Shown piece by piece: positions 35,843 through 47,793 of a DNA stretch of 64,000 nucleotides. The notes beneath the pieces were generated by a model that ran no database searches, had not been told where the DNA came from, and was given only the letters and a program-made list of their open reading frames with translations. Position 1 is the stretch's first letter, and every line of letters starts with the position of its first letter. The stretch spans positions 7,984,501 through 8,048,500 of the forward strand of contig SMMW01000001.1 of NCBI GenBank assembly GCA_004794655.1, in the 5' to 3' direction. The DNA is from Marisa cornuarietis (taxonomy: Eukaryota; Mollusca; Gastropoda; Architaenioglossa; Ampullariidae). A program made the position numbers and the translations under genes.

Positions 35843-36335
35843 AATAACATACACATCTACACATAAAGACACCTAAAAATATACACGTCTACACACATAG
35901 ACTAGTGAACATCATTTTATAGACGTGCGTGCGTGCGCGTGCGCATGTGTGTGTGTAAAATATCAATAATATCAATAACGACAAGAAGACATTTTGAGAA
36001 CTAATTCGGTGATAGGCAAACACCGATACATTGATAGTCAATACAATCTGCGGTCTCCCTAGCGACGCAAGTATGATGGCAGATTTTGCCCGAAGTTGCT
36101 CTACTTCTACGCCCTCGTGACTGTTTGGAGCAATCGTCATGCGAGTTAATTGTCGATCACCACTGGACTGGCAAGAAGTGCTTGCTTGCATGATGGATGT
36201 GCCAGACGCAGGTGGGGAGGAAGGGGTGGTAGGACGTGAAGACTGTTGCAAGACCTAGAAGTAAGAACAATCCAGTAGGTATCAACACAGCGAGGAGAGT
36301 CAGCGAAGGCCAAGGAGATGTCCTTTGTCTCCTAC

Positions 36336-36364
36336 CACACACACACACACACTCTCTCTCTCTC
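36336..36364 (+). repeat. Microsatellite (CA)n(CT)n
   Basis: A CA run passes directly into a CT run. Confidence 0.9.
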
Positions 36365-37250
36365 ATCTAAGAGTCGCGTACTCATTTGGGAGTTGTGAGA
36401 CAGCTCTGTTGCTTGTTCGCCAAGGACTTTTACCTGAGGGCCATAACATGAAACATTGAAAGTTTATTTGCAGTCGCAGCCATCCCCGCCAAAACTGGGG
36501 ATAAGAAACAGTGTCGGTGCGAAGGGATCAGCCCTCCGCTCTCATCAAGCAGCAGTCTTCGAGAAGAAATTTTCGCATTTTTCTCTTTAGGAAAACAAAA
36601 GCAAAACATCCATCAAAAACGTCCGAACTATGGAAAAGTTTGGCGAAAATTGTGAACTCACCGAAGAAAGACTTTTGTGTTTGTCTCGACATTTTTATGT
36701 TTTTACCTCAAAGACTTTTAGCAGAAGGGCGAATGTCAAATAAAAACTATGCTGCTATTTGATTTTCTGGCGAGAAATGCTGAATCTGGCTTTCCCCACG
36801 GTGGCCCGAAGGACAAGATTGAGACCATTTTATGACAGACAAACACGGAATAAAGGAAGCCACTGTATCTGGACACAAAGGGCACTTTGGTTCTAAACAG
36901 ACTTCTTTGTCTTTGCCGCGTATGCATACACGGCTGTGAGGGTGATAGCACTGGAAGCAGCCGTTGGCAGAGGCAAACAGCACTCCACGTCTTCCAATAG
37001 CGCGAGGGTCAAATCCTATCGCCAGGGACGGAGCAGATGCTATAGAAGCTGGGTGGGAGGGGGGAGGGGGAGTGGGGAAGCGACGCTTTGGCGGCTGTCA
37101 ACACTGGACCTGTCACTGGCCACCGTGAGCCACTTTCATGAAGTATTCCACAGGCGTGCCGAGTCTAACAACAGATAAAGTCCCGGCAAACTCCCTGTAC
37201 TTTTCTCCCTCCCGATAGCCACCTTCAAGTTCCATTCTCTTCCCTTAAGA
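36365..37250. other. Unassigned sequence with a G-rich run
   Basis: No gene supported. GGGTGGGAGGGGGGAGGGGG starting at 37,051 fits the G-quadruplex pattern with one-base loops. Confidence 0.5.
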
Positions 37251-37254
37251 ATCT

Positions 37255-37390
37255 TTCGTCTTCCTTCCTTCGCATCCGACCGTACCGACAGACGCACGGA
37301 CATGCGAAACACACTGACCGACACACCGGCATACCGACACACAGACACACACCGACATACATACTGACATATCGACACTGTGGAGCAGAC
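37255..37390 (+). repeat. Degenerate (ACACCGACAT)-like repeat
   Basis: Irregular repetition of CCGACA, ACACACCGACA and TACCGACACAC words, an ageing compound microsatellite. The antisense ORF over it reads Val/Ser/Cys low-complexity protein. Confidence 0.6.
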
Positions 37391-38964
37391 ATCCACAGCT
37401 AATACGTGATGACCCTTCTGTAACCTCTAACCTGCCAGTTTTCCCCCTCTCAGCTGCAGTTATCAAATCATAGGACATGGGGATAAGAAAGATAAGGACG
37501 GGTGATAACCCTTTTTCCGCCTGTTACCCCCGCTTGGACAAAACATTTGCTGGATGGGGATACATGCCACATAGAGATGCATGTTGCCTAGTGACGGTCA
37601 CTTGATGCCGTTTTGACTGGTTGACAAACGCCAGCAGTGTGTAAGAACTGTACGAAAGGCATGTTTTGTCAGCTTGTATAACGAGAGTTATGTCAGTTTT
37701 TAGCAAACCTTTCACAAGGGGTAAGTCTATAATATCGTAGCTGTTTCCATCTTGTTGATAACTCCCGTGACCATATCCTCATAATGAAAAACTTTCCTGA
37801 AATTGGAGATCGTATATCCGTACTCGCAAACTTACTCAACAATTTAATCCAAGGATGAAAAAGCGACATAGCAGGAAAAAGAGAAAAATACAGAAGTAGT
37901 ACCTACCTTAGTGGAAGAGGTTCCTTACAATGTCAGCGACGACCACTTGAGCACTCACAACCAGAAATAATCCAGCCAGAACAGACATCTTCAGCCCAGA
38001 TCAACAGATATAAGGCAGTCACATGACATGACATGACATGCACAATAGAGAAGTGTCGTGATGTGTCCACATAAACCCGAACCAGGTGCGTGCTCACTTC
38101 TAATATTATCTTTGACGCAATATCTGGTCTTATCAACAAGTTTTCTATTTGATCACGTGCGCTTATTCGGGGCTTACGTGTCACTTCCGGCTGGTTGGTA
38201 CAAATATACTAAAGGGAGGCTATTTGTCGAAAGTCGTCAGGGTTATTTCATGAGAACTTCAGAACTACTTGAATTTACCAACTTCATTCGCTGTTCTTAC
38301 ATACAGTATATGATCACTTCACTTAAAGAGGCAGAGAACTTGTCATTAGACTCGACTGACTCGCTGATGAAAGGTAGAGTGTGGAAGGTGGGAGGAAAAA
38401 AAAGAGAGAAAAGGCTTCAGATGCTGCAGAGATAATCCTTCATAGCTACTACTCACTTCCATACGGTTGAAGAAAATGTCAAATGGACTGACCCTTCAAG
38501 AATTAAATGAAATGGTCAGCCCACATACCACCACGTTCGCGAAGAAGTTGACTAAGAGCTTCTGGGTAGGTAGGAGCGGAGTGGCCTTTCTCCATCTGCC
38601 ACATTCTATTAGCTAATTTTATTTGCACGTGTTTCAGATTTTATAAGTATCTAATAGATTGATAATGTTCATGCAACGTTAGCTGGGTATAAGACTGGCC
38701 ACGTGACACAGCTGGCAAGGTGTGCGCTGGTGTTTGGAGTATTTATAGTCTGCTTTTATGGACCACGTCTGCTGGGGACATATCTTCTGAGACCATATCC
38801 GAGGCCAAAACAACTTCATTTTTCGAGTAATATTGTATGCATGTCAACATGTTCCCAGGAATGATGCATACGTGTTGACATTTTGCTTATTATACGCCAG
38901 GACTATCGACTTTACAGGAGGATTTTTAATGCAGAATTAACGATCGCATTCTCTCCCTCTCTTT

Positions 38965-38967
<3 letters not shown>
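37391..38967. other. Unassigned sequence
   Basis: Small (ACATG)5-type repeat at about 38,021-38,041. A 125-codon plus-strand ORF (38,058-38,435) has no recognisable domain. Nothing is called. Confidence 0.45.
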
Positions 38968-39006
<39 letters not shown>

Positions 39007-39020
39007 TATATATATATATA
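38968..39020 (+). repeat. Microsatellite (CA)n(TA)n
   Basis: About 33 bp of CA followed by TAGA and about 16 bp of TA. Confidence 0.95.
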
Positions 39021-39560
39021 AGATTGCTTGTTATCATCATTACGAATGATTGAGTTTTTAAAGCCCAACATAAGCCTTGTTATCTTCGTAATGTAATGTA
39101 AGGAGGATATGATAACCGCGAAAGAAAATCCAGCTCCAGGTTTTGGTTTATTGTCGTTTAAACCCTCAAAAGATCTGTTTTTGTTACCCATGAATTCTCT
39201 TTATTGAGACATTTATTTCGATAAGTGTGACGAACGAAAGTGCTTAGGAGAGATAATCTTATTTACGAGTACTTTCTGGTTCGTTGTAGGGAAATGGAGA
39301 TTTCCGGGCTGGCACCAAGCACATTGAGTCGATGTCAAACTCAGAACTGGACGTCACATCGTTGTCACAAGAACTCATTGTGTTGTTGTCCTGCCAAACA
39401 GTGAGTTGCTCTTGGCGCCATTGCAGCATGTCTCCGTTTGGAGCTTGTACAAGACATGCAGGTGAAGACTGTGGTGTGACACTGACATAGAATACTTGTA
39501 AACGACTTCAAAATGCTTTGCCTTGCAATTATTTATATATATTTATGTATATCTTTGTAT
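39021..39560. other. Unassigned sequence
   Basis: No gene or repeat supported. Confidence 0.5.
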
Positions 39561-39790
39561 AGTGAAAAGCACTGTAGTGGTTATTGCGCTCGACTGCAAA
39601 GCTGAACGTTGCGGTTTAAGACCCGCTAGGACCTGTAGCTGGAAAATTCAGTAGCTGCTCCAGAAATAGCCACCTAATTAGTGAAGGTACGGGCGGCCGA
39701 GATTAAAGAAAGAGTTTGCTCATCCATCTGCCATGCCCCAGATACAGGTAGAGCACGAACGTTCCCTGTCTCTCCGGTTTCTAGCAAGAG
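39561..39790 (+). mobile_element. tRNA-derived SINE-like element
   Basis: A tRNA-like head (about 39,568-39,630) has an A-box-like TGTAGTGGTTATTGCGCTCGA and a B-box-like GGTTTAAGACC (39,613-39,623) at the spacing expected of a tRNA-derived RNA polymerase III promoter. The body that follows (AGCTGGAAAATTCAGTAGCTGC, GGGCGGCCGAG, CCCAGATACAGGTAGAGCAC) is non-tRNA. 3' boundary and tail are uncertain. It is not a functional tRNA, because the anticodon arm and acceptor do not pair convincingly. Confidence 0.6.
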
Positions 39791-40671
39791 GACATTTTAG
39801 GTTTTTGTGTTTTTATTATTTATTATTACTTTATGTAGTTTTTTTTGTCCTCGGTCGTCATACAGTTAAATCTTTAAAAAGTCCTACTGGTTGAACTGGC
39901 TGAAATATCAACTTAGTACTGAAATAAAATAGGATGACAAAGGAAAGATTTTTCGTACGACAAAAACAGCAACAGCATGCGTAACTAACTATTCAGAGTA
40001 CGAAGTAGCTAGTAAACAGCTGCTGGACGATGGTGTATTGGCGAAAAAGGTGTGCCAACCTTGTTTGCCTGTGCTTTTGAAAAGACAACCTTCTAGAATC
40101 TTCTCGTTGTATCTGCATTGTGATCTGCTTGACTTTGTCTTGCTCTCTCTAGTGTTGAAGTGGATTTTACAACTTATTTCCTGAGAGGCCGACTTTATGA
40201 TATTTCGGAGATTGGCACTAGGATTGGACCGGAAAACCAGACCTCGTGCATAGAGGGGAAGAAGTGGGAGGGGTATGTTGGGATGAAAGGGGAGGGAGGA
40301 GGAAGGTAGATCTACATAAGTCTCACGTAAATACATACAACTTCTTTGCCCCTCGCTATGACTATGACCATTAGCTTATATTTCTGCAAGACGTCAGCAG
40401 ATACCAAAGATCAAGAAGGTAAGAGCCTAGCTAAGCGCCGTTGTGCTTGCGATGAGAGAAGGGAGGCTATTCTGATCAACTGTGCAGTCAAAAGAAAGGG
40501 AGAAGAACTCCAGGTGGCGCCCATCGGGAGACTGAGTAAATAATGAGTTTTCCTCTCCTCATTCATCAACAACAATTCTTGAAGTTGAAGTTGAAGCACA
40601 GAACGCGACCTCATTCTCGCCTTTTGGGATGTTGTAAGGAGCTGCTGAAACAGCACTTAATTACCTGGAAG
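39791..40671. other. Unassigned sequence
   Basis: No recognisable gene on either strand. ORFs reach 115 codons (minus, 39,989-40,336) without a domain. Confidence 0.45.
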
Positions 40672-40782
40672 ATGCTCTTTGTTGGCTCTGTACACTTTTT
40701 GTTGGTGGCCATTGTATACTCTCAATCCGATGATGATTGTATGTGTCAGTTGTGTTTGGGGGATCACCGAGCTCTCAAATGA
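40672..40782 (+). CDS. Candidate short secreted peptide or signal-peptide exon
   Basis: An ATG-started 36-codon frame begins with a plausible signal peptide: MLFVGS, then the hydrophobic stretch VHFLLVAIVY, with a likely cleavage near SQS. It continues with an acidic DDD and a CMCQLC cysteine cluster before stopping at TGA. AATAAA overlaps the stop (40,782-40,787), so a polyadenylation signal is directly at hand. The frame also extends upstream to ATG 40,543. Against it: no conserved family, an odd cysteine count (three) and very short length. It could instead be a first exon whose donor I cannot place, or chance. Confidence 0.15.
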   Translation: MLFVGSVHFLLVAIVYSQSDDDCMCQLCLGDHRALK

Positions 40783-42233
40783 ATAAATAGTTTGTTTTTT
40801 ATTATTCTCTCACGATAAAATCCACCATCTGGACTATAGCTTGTGCTTGAAGAAGTTACAGAAGGGTGAAGGGGGATAGCATCGCTGAAGAAGCAACATC
40901 TTCGCCCTGTAATGAGAGGACTTCCCCGAATTTTGCAAAAAAAAGAGGAAATTTAGTGATCCTTTATTATAATTCTGACATCGGCATTCAAAAGTGTATT
41001 CTGGTAAACAGTCGGCCGTCACAAGCAGCACGCCTAGACCTTGACGTGACGAGGATCTAGTTGCTGTCGTCTTTTGTGTATTTTCACGCGAAGCATAGAA
41101 CTACGAAAAGAAGGCCACCTAGTCCCATCTGCTGGACTATTTTAATTCGCGCTTGCTGAAAAGTAACCTCAAACGATGAAGCAGAAGAAATACGCACAAA
41201 GCTGCAAGACACACGAAAACTCGATGGACGGAAGACGTGTGGAGAGAGAGAGAGATGCCATGGTGCCGCGCACCACTGTTACTCTACAGTCTACATACCA
41301 GCTCACGGCCACACAGAAGGGCAGCGAGGACTGCCTCGCCGGGCAAAACACTGAGTGCAATATTATGGGCCATACTCCCCCCTCCACACACACACACACA
41401 CGCACTACCCCACCTATCAAGACACCTCTATCATCACAGGCAGTCGCCCTGGCGATGTTGCGTGAAGGGTGTGTGTTGGAGGGGGGTATAATTTGTTTCA
41501 TCATGATGGGAATGCCCCTACTGCCAGGGTGATGTAATTGACCGCCTCACATGTACCTCAAACACGTACGCTTTTTTGGCAACGAAGCATGATGCGTAGA
41601 ACGATCTGTGATAAACGCACTCACGAAACCGTAGGTGCCAGTACGCAAGGTACTTTTCATACCTACACGCGCGCTCGTCTGCACGTGCCAGCACGCACCC
41701 ATTGTCCTTGCAGTCAACAGTCTGCAGTTTGGCTGGCGGCCTCCTTGTGCTGGAGAGAACTCACTGCTCGTGGACAAGACAAAAAAGGTGCCTGCGAAAG
41801 AAGCTACATGTGCGTGACGTATGACGTGTGATGTAACTGCGCACGACGCGCTCTTTATATATCATCTGCGAGTAGTTATCGCCCCCCAGCTCCACCCACC
41901 GCCCGCTCACTCCAGCCACGCAACACTTAACATACTATGATATTCATCCCTGACATAGCGTACCGTCTGCCCGTGACCAGGCAGCCGTCCAGCCAGCCCC
42001 CAGCGCACTAGGGGGCGCTGGTGTGCCGCAAGAAAAGACGCGAGTCCTTCAGGTGGAGAAAGGTGAAGGCAACTGGGAGAGGGGGATGAATGCCTTTGGC
42101 CCTCCTGAGGGGTAGGGGGTGGAGAAGGAACGGCAGCATAGCTCCAAGAACCAAGAAGCTGGAACAGGACAGATTGTAAGCACTTTTCTCTTCCAGTGAG
42201 GATAGTAGTGCAGGTGGGGTGGTGGGGTTGAAA
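40783..42233. other. Unassigned sequence, GC-richer toward 41.8-42.1 kb
   Basis: Has a short (CA)7 at about 41,391-41,404 and a CpG-containing patch at 41,800-42,040 with TTTATATATC near 41,852. Overlapping ORFs on both strands have no domain. Confidence 0.45.
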
Positions 42234-42264
42234 GTGTGTGTGTGTGTGTGTGTCGGGGGGGGGG
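42234..42264 (+). repeat. (TG)9 followed by a G10 run
   Basis: TG microsatellite ends in TC, then ten G. G-rich words continue to about 42,400, so the plus strand is G-biased and may form quadruplexes. Confidence 0.9.
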
Positions 42265-43719
42265 AACAGAGAAAGTAGGGGGAGTGGGTGATGAGGGGAT
42301 GCTAGCACAAAGAGAAAAAGGCTCGAGGAGGCTATGGGTGGGCTGGATGGGGTGGCAGAAGTCGGGTGTGTGTGTGTGGATGGGAGGGGGGAGAGACCCC
42401 GTGGTAAGTGTATCTGGAATTGACTGCATTAAATTTCCCGTCTGGCGGCGCATGTCTGCCGCTGCACGCGCCTCCACGCGCTATCTAGTCTTGCACGCTA
42501 CCTTCCCCCACCAGCCTCCGCCTGCCTCCTCCACACCATTCTTCCCTCTCCTCCCCAACCTTCCTCATCTTCAACAGAAGGCAGGAGGCCAGGTGGAGAG
42601 GTATATCCGTGGGAAAGGCACGCCGCTTTCGTCTGAAGTGATGAGCACGCGCGAAGCACGGGCAGTCTCGGCAAGCAAGAACTCTAGTAATTACATTTGG
42701 GGCTCAAAACTCTTCAGCGGCCTAGAACGGTAATTAAAAAGTTTGCTGTTTTAAGTTGACGGGGTGATGCAATAGCCTTTCTTTCTCTCCATACCCCCCC
42801 CCCACTATTCCTTCGTTTCTTTGTGCATGCATGCGTGTGCGTTACAGCACGAATTCTTTCGGAAATACAATACACCTAGTCTATGAGTGAGTAGACCTCA
42901 ATTTTCCAAAGATCATACTGGATTTTAAGGCTTCGATACCGTAGTCTCAGGATTCAAACGCCTATTAAAAACGTAACACGTTCCAATAAAAAGAAATGAA
43001 GATGTGAACAGTTCACCCTTTCTTATTACCACGACAAGGAAAGTTAACGCCAGGACAAAGGATGAAGCTGTGTGATTAGGCGCCCGTCTAAGGGCTTCAA
43101 CCCTCTCACAAAACAAGTCCTTGACGTGCAAACCATCCAGACCTTCTGAGTGTTCAGTCTGCTTTCATGTGTTTCTTATTCGTTTCAGCGCATGTTAAGA
43201 GATTTGCCGCTGCCTACAGGCACAATTTTTGAAACATCTGTGTGAAAGCGTTTAGACAGCTTATCAGTCCTCCGTGCGTTTAGCTGCCTCTGCAGCGATA
43301 ATGAGAGTGCATGCTAAACTTATCTAAGGGTAATCTCCTTCAGAGGACTGGAAAAAAGAGAGAAGGAAGAGACAATGCAGTTTTATTTTTTAAAGTGAAC
43401 AGCGTCCCATGGCATTTTAAGAATCCTTTCGTTTACCTGTCCAGCGCTCCACGTAGACAGCGAAGCGGATCTGTCATGCACGGACGCAGCATTATCCCTT
43501 CACACGTGTTTGGTGCTGTTACAACAGGAAGTGACGTAGAGCGCAAGGGTCGATCAACACTTTTCTGATGGACGTCAGGGGATGATAAGCTACACTAAAG
43601 ATGCTATGTTTGAATAATAAAATACCAGCACCATGAACATTGGGGAATCCAATATAGTAGGCTTGTTAGTAACACTAGTGAGTCTTCTATGAAGGAGTGC
43701 ACATGTTCTGAACATTATA
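42265..43719. other. Unassigned sequence
   Basis: G-biased to about 42,400, then mixed. A C11-type run lies near 42,797. A 165-codon ORF (42,236-42,733) crosses the TG/G tract and is low-complexity at its start, with no domain. Nothing is called. Confidence 0.45.
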
Positions 43720-43900
43720 GAATGTGAGTGTGCTTAGCCAAATGTTCAGAGTGTCGGGGTTCGAGGCCGAGGAAGGGTTCAATATCTGTGTGACGTAGCA
43801 TGCTTCCCCTAGTTGATCTAGCTGCTGAATACGCACCTGGCCTCTTAAAAGGTCTTGAAACGGAACGAGATCGAGATAATGGAGACGGTCACCGCTCTTA
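43720..43900 (+). mobile_element. tRNA-derived SINE-like element
   Basis: GGTTCGAGGCC at 43,758-43,768 is an exact match to the B-box consensus GGTTCGANNCC, within GTCGGGG...CCGAGG. An A-box-like GTGCTTAGCC lies only about 30 bp upstream, so the tRNA head is shortened. Downstream body words (CTAGCTGCTGAAT, GCACCTGGCCTCTTAAAAGG) resemble those common after tRNA heads in metazoan SINEs. An A9 run lies near 43,901. Confidence 0.5.
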
Positions 43901-45461
43901 AAAAAAAATCTAGCCCGAGAAAAGTAGGACCTTTAACGCTTCATTCCCGAAACAACCGAAGGGTCACGGGATGACCTTGTTCGTACTCTTTAGAGAGAAA
44001 TCCTTCGCAAGGTGCTTTTGCTAGATTCAAGTAGAATGTTAACTGTGGTAGGAAAATAATCGCGCTGGCTGCGATATGTAGTCCAAGCACAGTCTATAGT
44101 CTGCGACTCTGCGACCCTGCGACCTCTGTCTCAACTAACTTCAAGATGGATCTCGTCAGTGGCTGACGGAAGAAGACTTGTCTCAGATGTTACCGTCAAC
44201 ACATGCTTCAGTTCGTGCCACTGTAACGGATCTTTGGTCAGTAGCCTCTCTCACCTGACGCCGCTGCCTACACTTCAAGCCTGTCCACACAGTCGACATC
44301 TTTTTTCATCAAGTAACAATGGTGATGACTTAATCACTTGGCGTTTCTGCAAACAAACACCTGTTTCTGCGTTTGGTGGCGTTATTTTTATGCGTCTTCT
44401 GCTCTTTCATTCGATGTTTCCGATGCATAGATGCTCTCCTCTTTTCTCGTGGCGCAGGTCAGGATGAATAAAAATAAGTGAAGCTGTACCGCTGTGATAA
44501 TAAATAAATAACTAAATAAATAAATAAATTGAAAGGGCACACCACATTGCACGACACTTGCCGTGCCAGTGCCTCTGACGGACGTCCTTACCTACCTCAC
44601 CGTGTAGCATCTCTCTTACTTGCTTTTCTGATACTCAGGTGCAAACCATTTACGTGGCTTTTGGGGGTAAATTAAAGGAAAGTGCTGAGAGATGATGAAG
44701 TGTATATGCCACCTATCTGTTTCCCGACTCTTGTCGACATATTAACCTAGCCTAGTGCAGAAGCGACTCAACAGCCACCTTCAAACACAAGGCGATAGCA
44801 AGAAGACCTATTTGGCAACTGCATGCGAGGTTTTAGGAGTCGATCGGCGCTCTTAAAGACCTAGTGTGGTAAACATTTTGTTCACATGATCGAGTTCAGT
44901 GTTATTACGAGATACTAGCTGCCAGAATGTCAAAGCTATCAAAGCTCTTCTGTTTGTTATCTGCAAACCGTCAAAATCTCGTCACTCGCACCCGCGCACA
45001 GAAAGACCCTGCACTCTCCCACTGGTTGAATCCTGAGGACACACACATATCCGTGTACCAGTATCACGTCACAGACAACTCTGTGCCCGTCGATGTCTCT
45101 CGAAATGAGTGAAAACCATTAACCTGGAACAAAAGAGTTCTCTCAAGTGCGTCTTAAATAAATTGTAGTGACATTACCCGAACACGCTGCAAATATTAGA
45201 TGAGAAGAATTGTTCCTCGTGTTCAAATAATATTTTATGAAACTTGCGAGCATTTGGCGAGTTATTTTAGAGATCTTTCAGGCGGACATAACTCGTAACG
45301 TAAGCAATGGCTTCCCTTGCTTCATCTCTCTGAAAAATGCGTAATCTTGTAATCTTTTTTGGATCTTACACGAGAAGATAGCAGAAGATGCTGCCGCTAC
45401 GGTACAGGACCTCTTGACTCTGGCGCCTTTAAAGTCGGTCACACTGGTGCAGCAGTCACAA
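43901..45461. other. Unassigned sequence
   Basis: Small repeats only: (CTGCGAC)3-like at about 44,101-44,124 and (AAAT)n at about 44,500-44,528. No coding sequence is supported. Confidence 0.45.
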
Positions 45462-45597
45462 TAGTGACTGATGTTAACCTGACTGTTTGTGTGCATGAAT
45501 ATGTGTGTGTGCGTGTGTGTGCGTTTGTGTGTGTGTGTGTGCGTGAGAGAGAGATACACGCTGTAGTGACTGATGTTAACCTTTTTGTGTGCATGAA

Positions 45598-45632
<35 letters not shown>

Positions 45633-45656
45633 CGCTGTAGTGACTGATGTTAACCT
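45462..45656 (+). repeat. Minisatellite with embedded TG/GA microsatellites, three units
   Basis: The 19-mer TAGTGACTGATGTTAACCT occurs at 45,462, 45,564 and 45,638. The first two are followed by TTTGTGTGCATGAAT-like sequence, a TG run and a GA run. Unit lengths (102 and 74 bp) differ only through the internal microsatellites. The block therefore expanded at two levels. Confidence 0.9.
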
Positions 45657-46945
45657 GCTTGTTCTGCACGCAAATGTCTGGTAACTGTCCCTGTAATCCC
45701 AGCCCATTCCCCGCTTTCCCAACCCTCGACATTCGTCAGACCGCCAGGTGGAATCAAGAAATGCTATGGGGGGTAAGGGTTGCCACTCATATTGCTCTCC
45801 CTGTTAGGGACAGAATGAGCAACAGACGCAGTGTTCTGACTAGATCTAGCTAACCACTTCTGTAACTGAAGACACTATCAACTAAAAGTTTGTGAGGCAT
45901 AAAAGGCAGGCATGAAGTCTAGCATTTACATAAACCTTTCTTGATGGAAACTTGGGTTAGGAATGCCAATACAGCTTCATACAAAACCTCTAGCAACAGA
46001 CAAACTTTCATAAAGTATAATACAATGCCATCCCCTTCCAGAACAGGCGGGCTGAGACGCAATTCTCGTATTGGCCGTGGGTCCCATTCGGCGCCTCGTC
46101 CCCAGGAAGCTCCTGCAGCTAATTCTTCACGCGCCTGTGCGCCGTGTTTTGTCCGCACGCTTCCAGTGGAAAACGTCATTTCACGCACAGTACCTGCGGT
46201 ACCACCGTCACCTGATTGTCCAGGTTCACATGTTAACCTGACTGGCTTTCTTAAAGGTATAATGGGGCTACACTTTCTTATGAGGTAAATTCAGTGCAAG
46301 ATACCATTTCTGAAAATCTTCCGATCACCATGCACAACTTAGAGGTCACACCCATGACGTCACGTTTGAACTAATTAACATAACAAGTCTACTATTGGCT
46401 TTAGTCTTCATAGTATAATTGCATCCATGTACGACCCTGACGCCTGCTGGTTTTTACCTGTTTGTGTGCATGATGATGATTGTACGCGTGCATCTCTAAG
46501 AGAAAAATAAGATTGAGAGTAGTAGTATCTTGCACTGCGCTTTACCCTATCATTAGAAAAAAAGTGCACCCCGCTAGACCTTTAAGGCTGGAAACTCAAT
46601 AAACATTCACGATTCGCGTTACTAGACTGAGCTTGATACGATGCGTAGCTAATCATGCAGGCTACCTCCCGTCGGCTATGAGACCTACAGGCAATGAATT
46701 TGCTTCAAGGACTTCAAAGGAGTTATTTTCAGCCGGCAACTATGTTCTTATTGGCGCAAATAATATGACTGAACTTGTCGACATTTTCTCGACCTTCTTC
46801 TATATATATTTGCTGATTTTTGGGGGTGGGTCGGTGGGTGTCTTTGGACATGTATTTAAATATTTTTTTTAAGAATAAAGAAGTTTTTCACAATTTGAAC
46901 CTGTAGTTCAGCTGAAGTTGAGATACCACTGGTCGCAGCGGACCC
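45657..46945. other. Unassigned sequence
   Basis: A 115-codon plus-strand ORF (45,941-46,288) and an antisense ORF overlap. Neither has a recognisable domain. Confidence 0.45.
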
Positions 46946-46949
46946 AAGA

Positions 46950-47125
46950 CCTAAGCGTGATCGGAGGAACTAACTTTTGAAACAGAACCTGTCCCAGGAA
47001 GACTTACCTTTAAACACAGATTGTAGCAGGAAAGGCGAACTTTAAGAAAAAGCTCTGGGAGAAAAGGTTGATGTTAAACAGAGAATTAACAGGAAGGGCT
47101 AACTTCTAACAGACCGTTGTACCGG
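46950..47125 (+). repeat. Degenerate tandem repeat, about 33-bp period
   Basis: About five diverged units contain AGGAAG or GGAGGA, then CTAACTTT or CGAACTTT, then AAACAGA or TAACAGA. An old minisatellite, no longer homogeneous. Confidence 0.5.
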
Positions 47126-47744
47126 CTGACGTTAACTTGACATACAAGCTGTGAGCTTCATGCAAAGTCGCAGCAGCGGCAACCGCGTCAAGACAACAGT
47201 CGTCGACGTCAGCGAGTTTGTGGGTCAATGACTACACGTTTCTAGGTGTTCTTGGGTGACGTACTACACATTCTGGTGTACTACCCATTTCTGGGTGACG
47301 TACTGCATATTCACTCCAGAAATAACATAAATAAGGGAAACAACATGCCCCGGATATTGTCCTTGACTTAAGGCTGCACCTTGAGCCCTGCTGGGTGTGG
47401 GGGGATTAGAGTTACTTCCCGTGAAAAGCTGTTTGAGTTTGTTTGCTTCCTGAGGTCACAGAGAGGCAAGTGAATTTGCAAGTGTTTTATGTTCTTCATT
47501 TCTCTAATCTGTATTTTCTAATCTGTGTCGTTGCAGTTTTAATTTGCATCATTATTTTTATTGTGCTTCTAGCGAGGGTATCGCGCGTTTCACTTTGTCA
47601 GACGGGTAGTCAGCGCTTAGTGGGCCTGCGTATCAAATCAAAGAGCAATATCTGGCGCCGTCGTATCCAGTGAACATGAGATACACGATGCGGGGCTGCA
47701 GTATAGACACTGACAGCCGCAACTACATCTCTTTAATCGTTCTA
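47126..47744. other. Unassigned sequence with a short degenerate repeat
   Basis: At about 47,220-47,310, TTTCTAGGTGTTCTTGGGTGACGTACT and TTTCTGGGTGACGTACT-like words repeat. An AT-rich hydrophobic ORF with a possible transmembrane stretch (about 47,500-47,580) has only a TTG start and no family match. Confidence 0.4.
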
Positions 47745-47793
47745 TCTCTCTCTCTCTCTCTCGCTCTCTCTCTCACACACACACACACACACT
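47745..47793 (+). repeat. Microsatellite (CT)n(CA)n
   Basis: CT run with one CGCT interruption passing into (CA)n. Confidence 0.95.

Noticed and set aside
45941..46288. 115-codon ORF, Pro/Arg/Ser-rich
   Set aside because: No domain, no splice or promoter context, and an overlapping antisense ORF of similar length.
47443..47673. ORF with a possible transmembrane helix followed by a basic tail
   Set aside because: It starts only at TTG, lies in T-rich DNA that naturally gives hydrophobic translation, and matches no family, although a GTTGCAG acceptor-like site is present.
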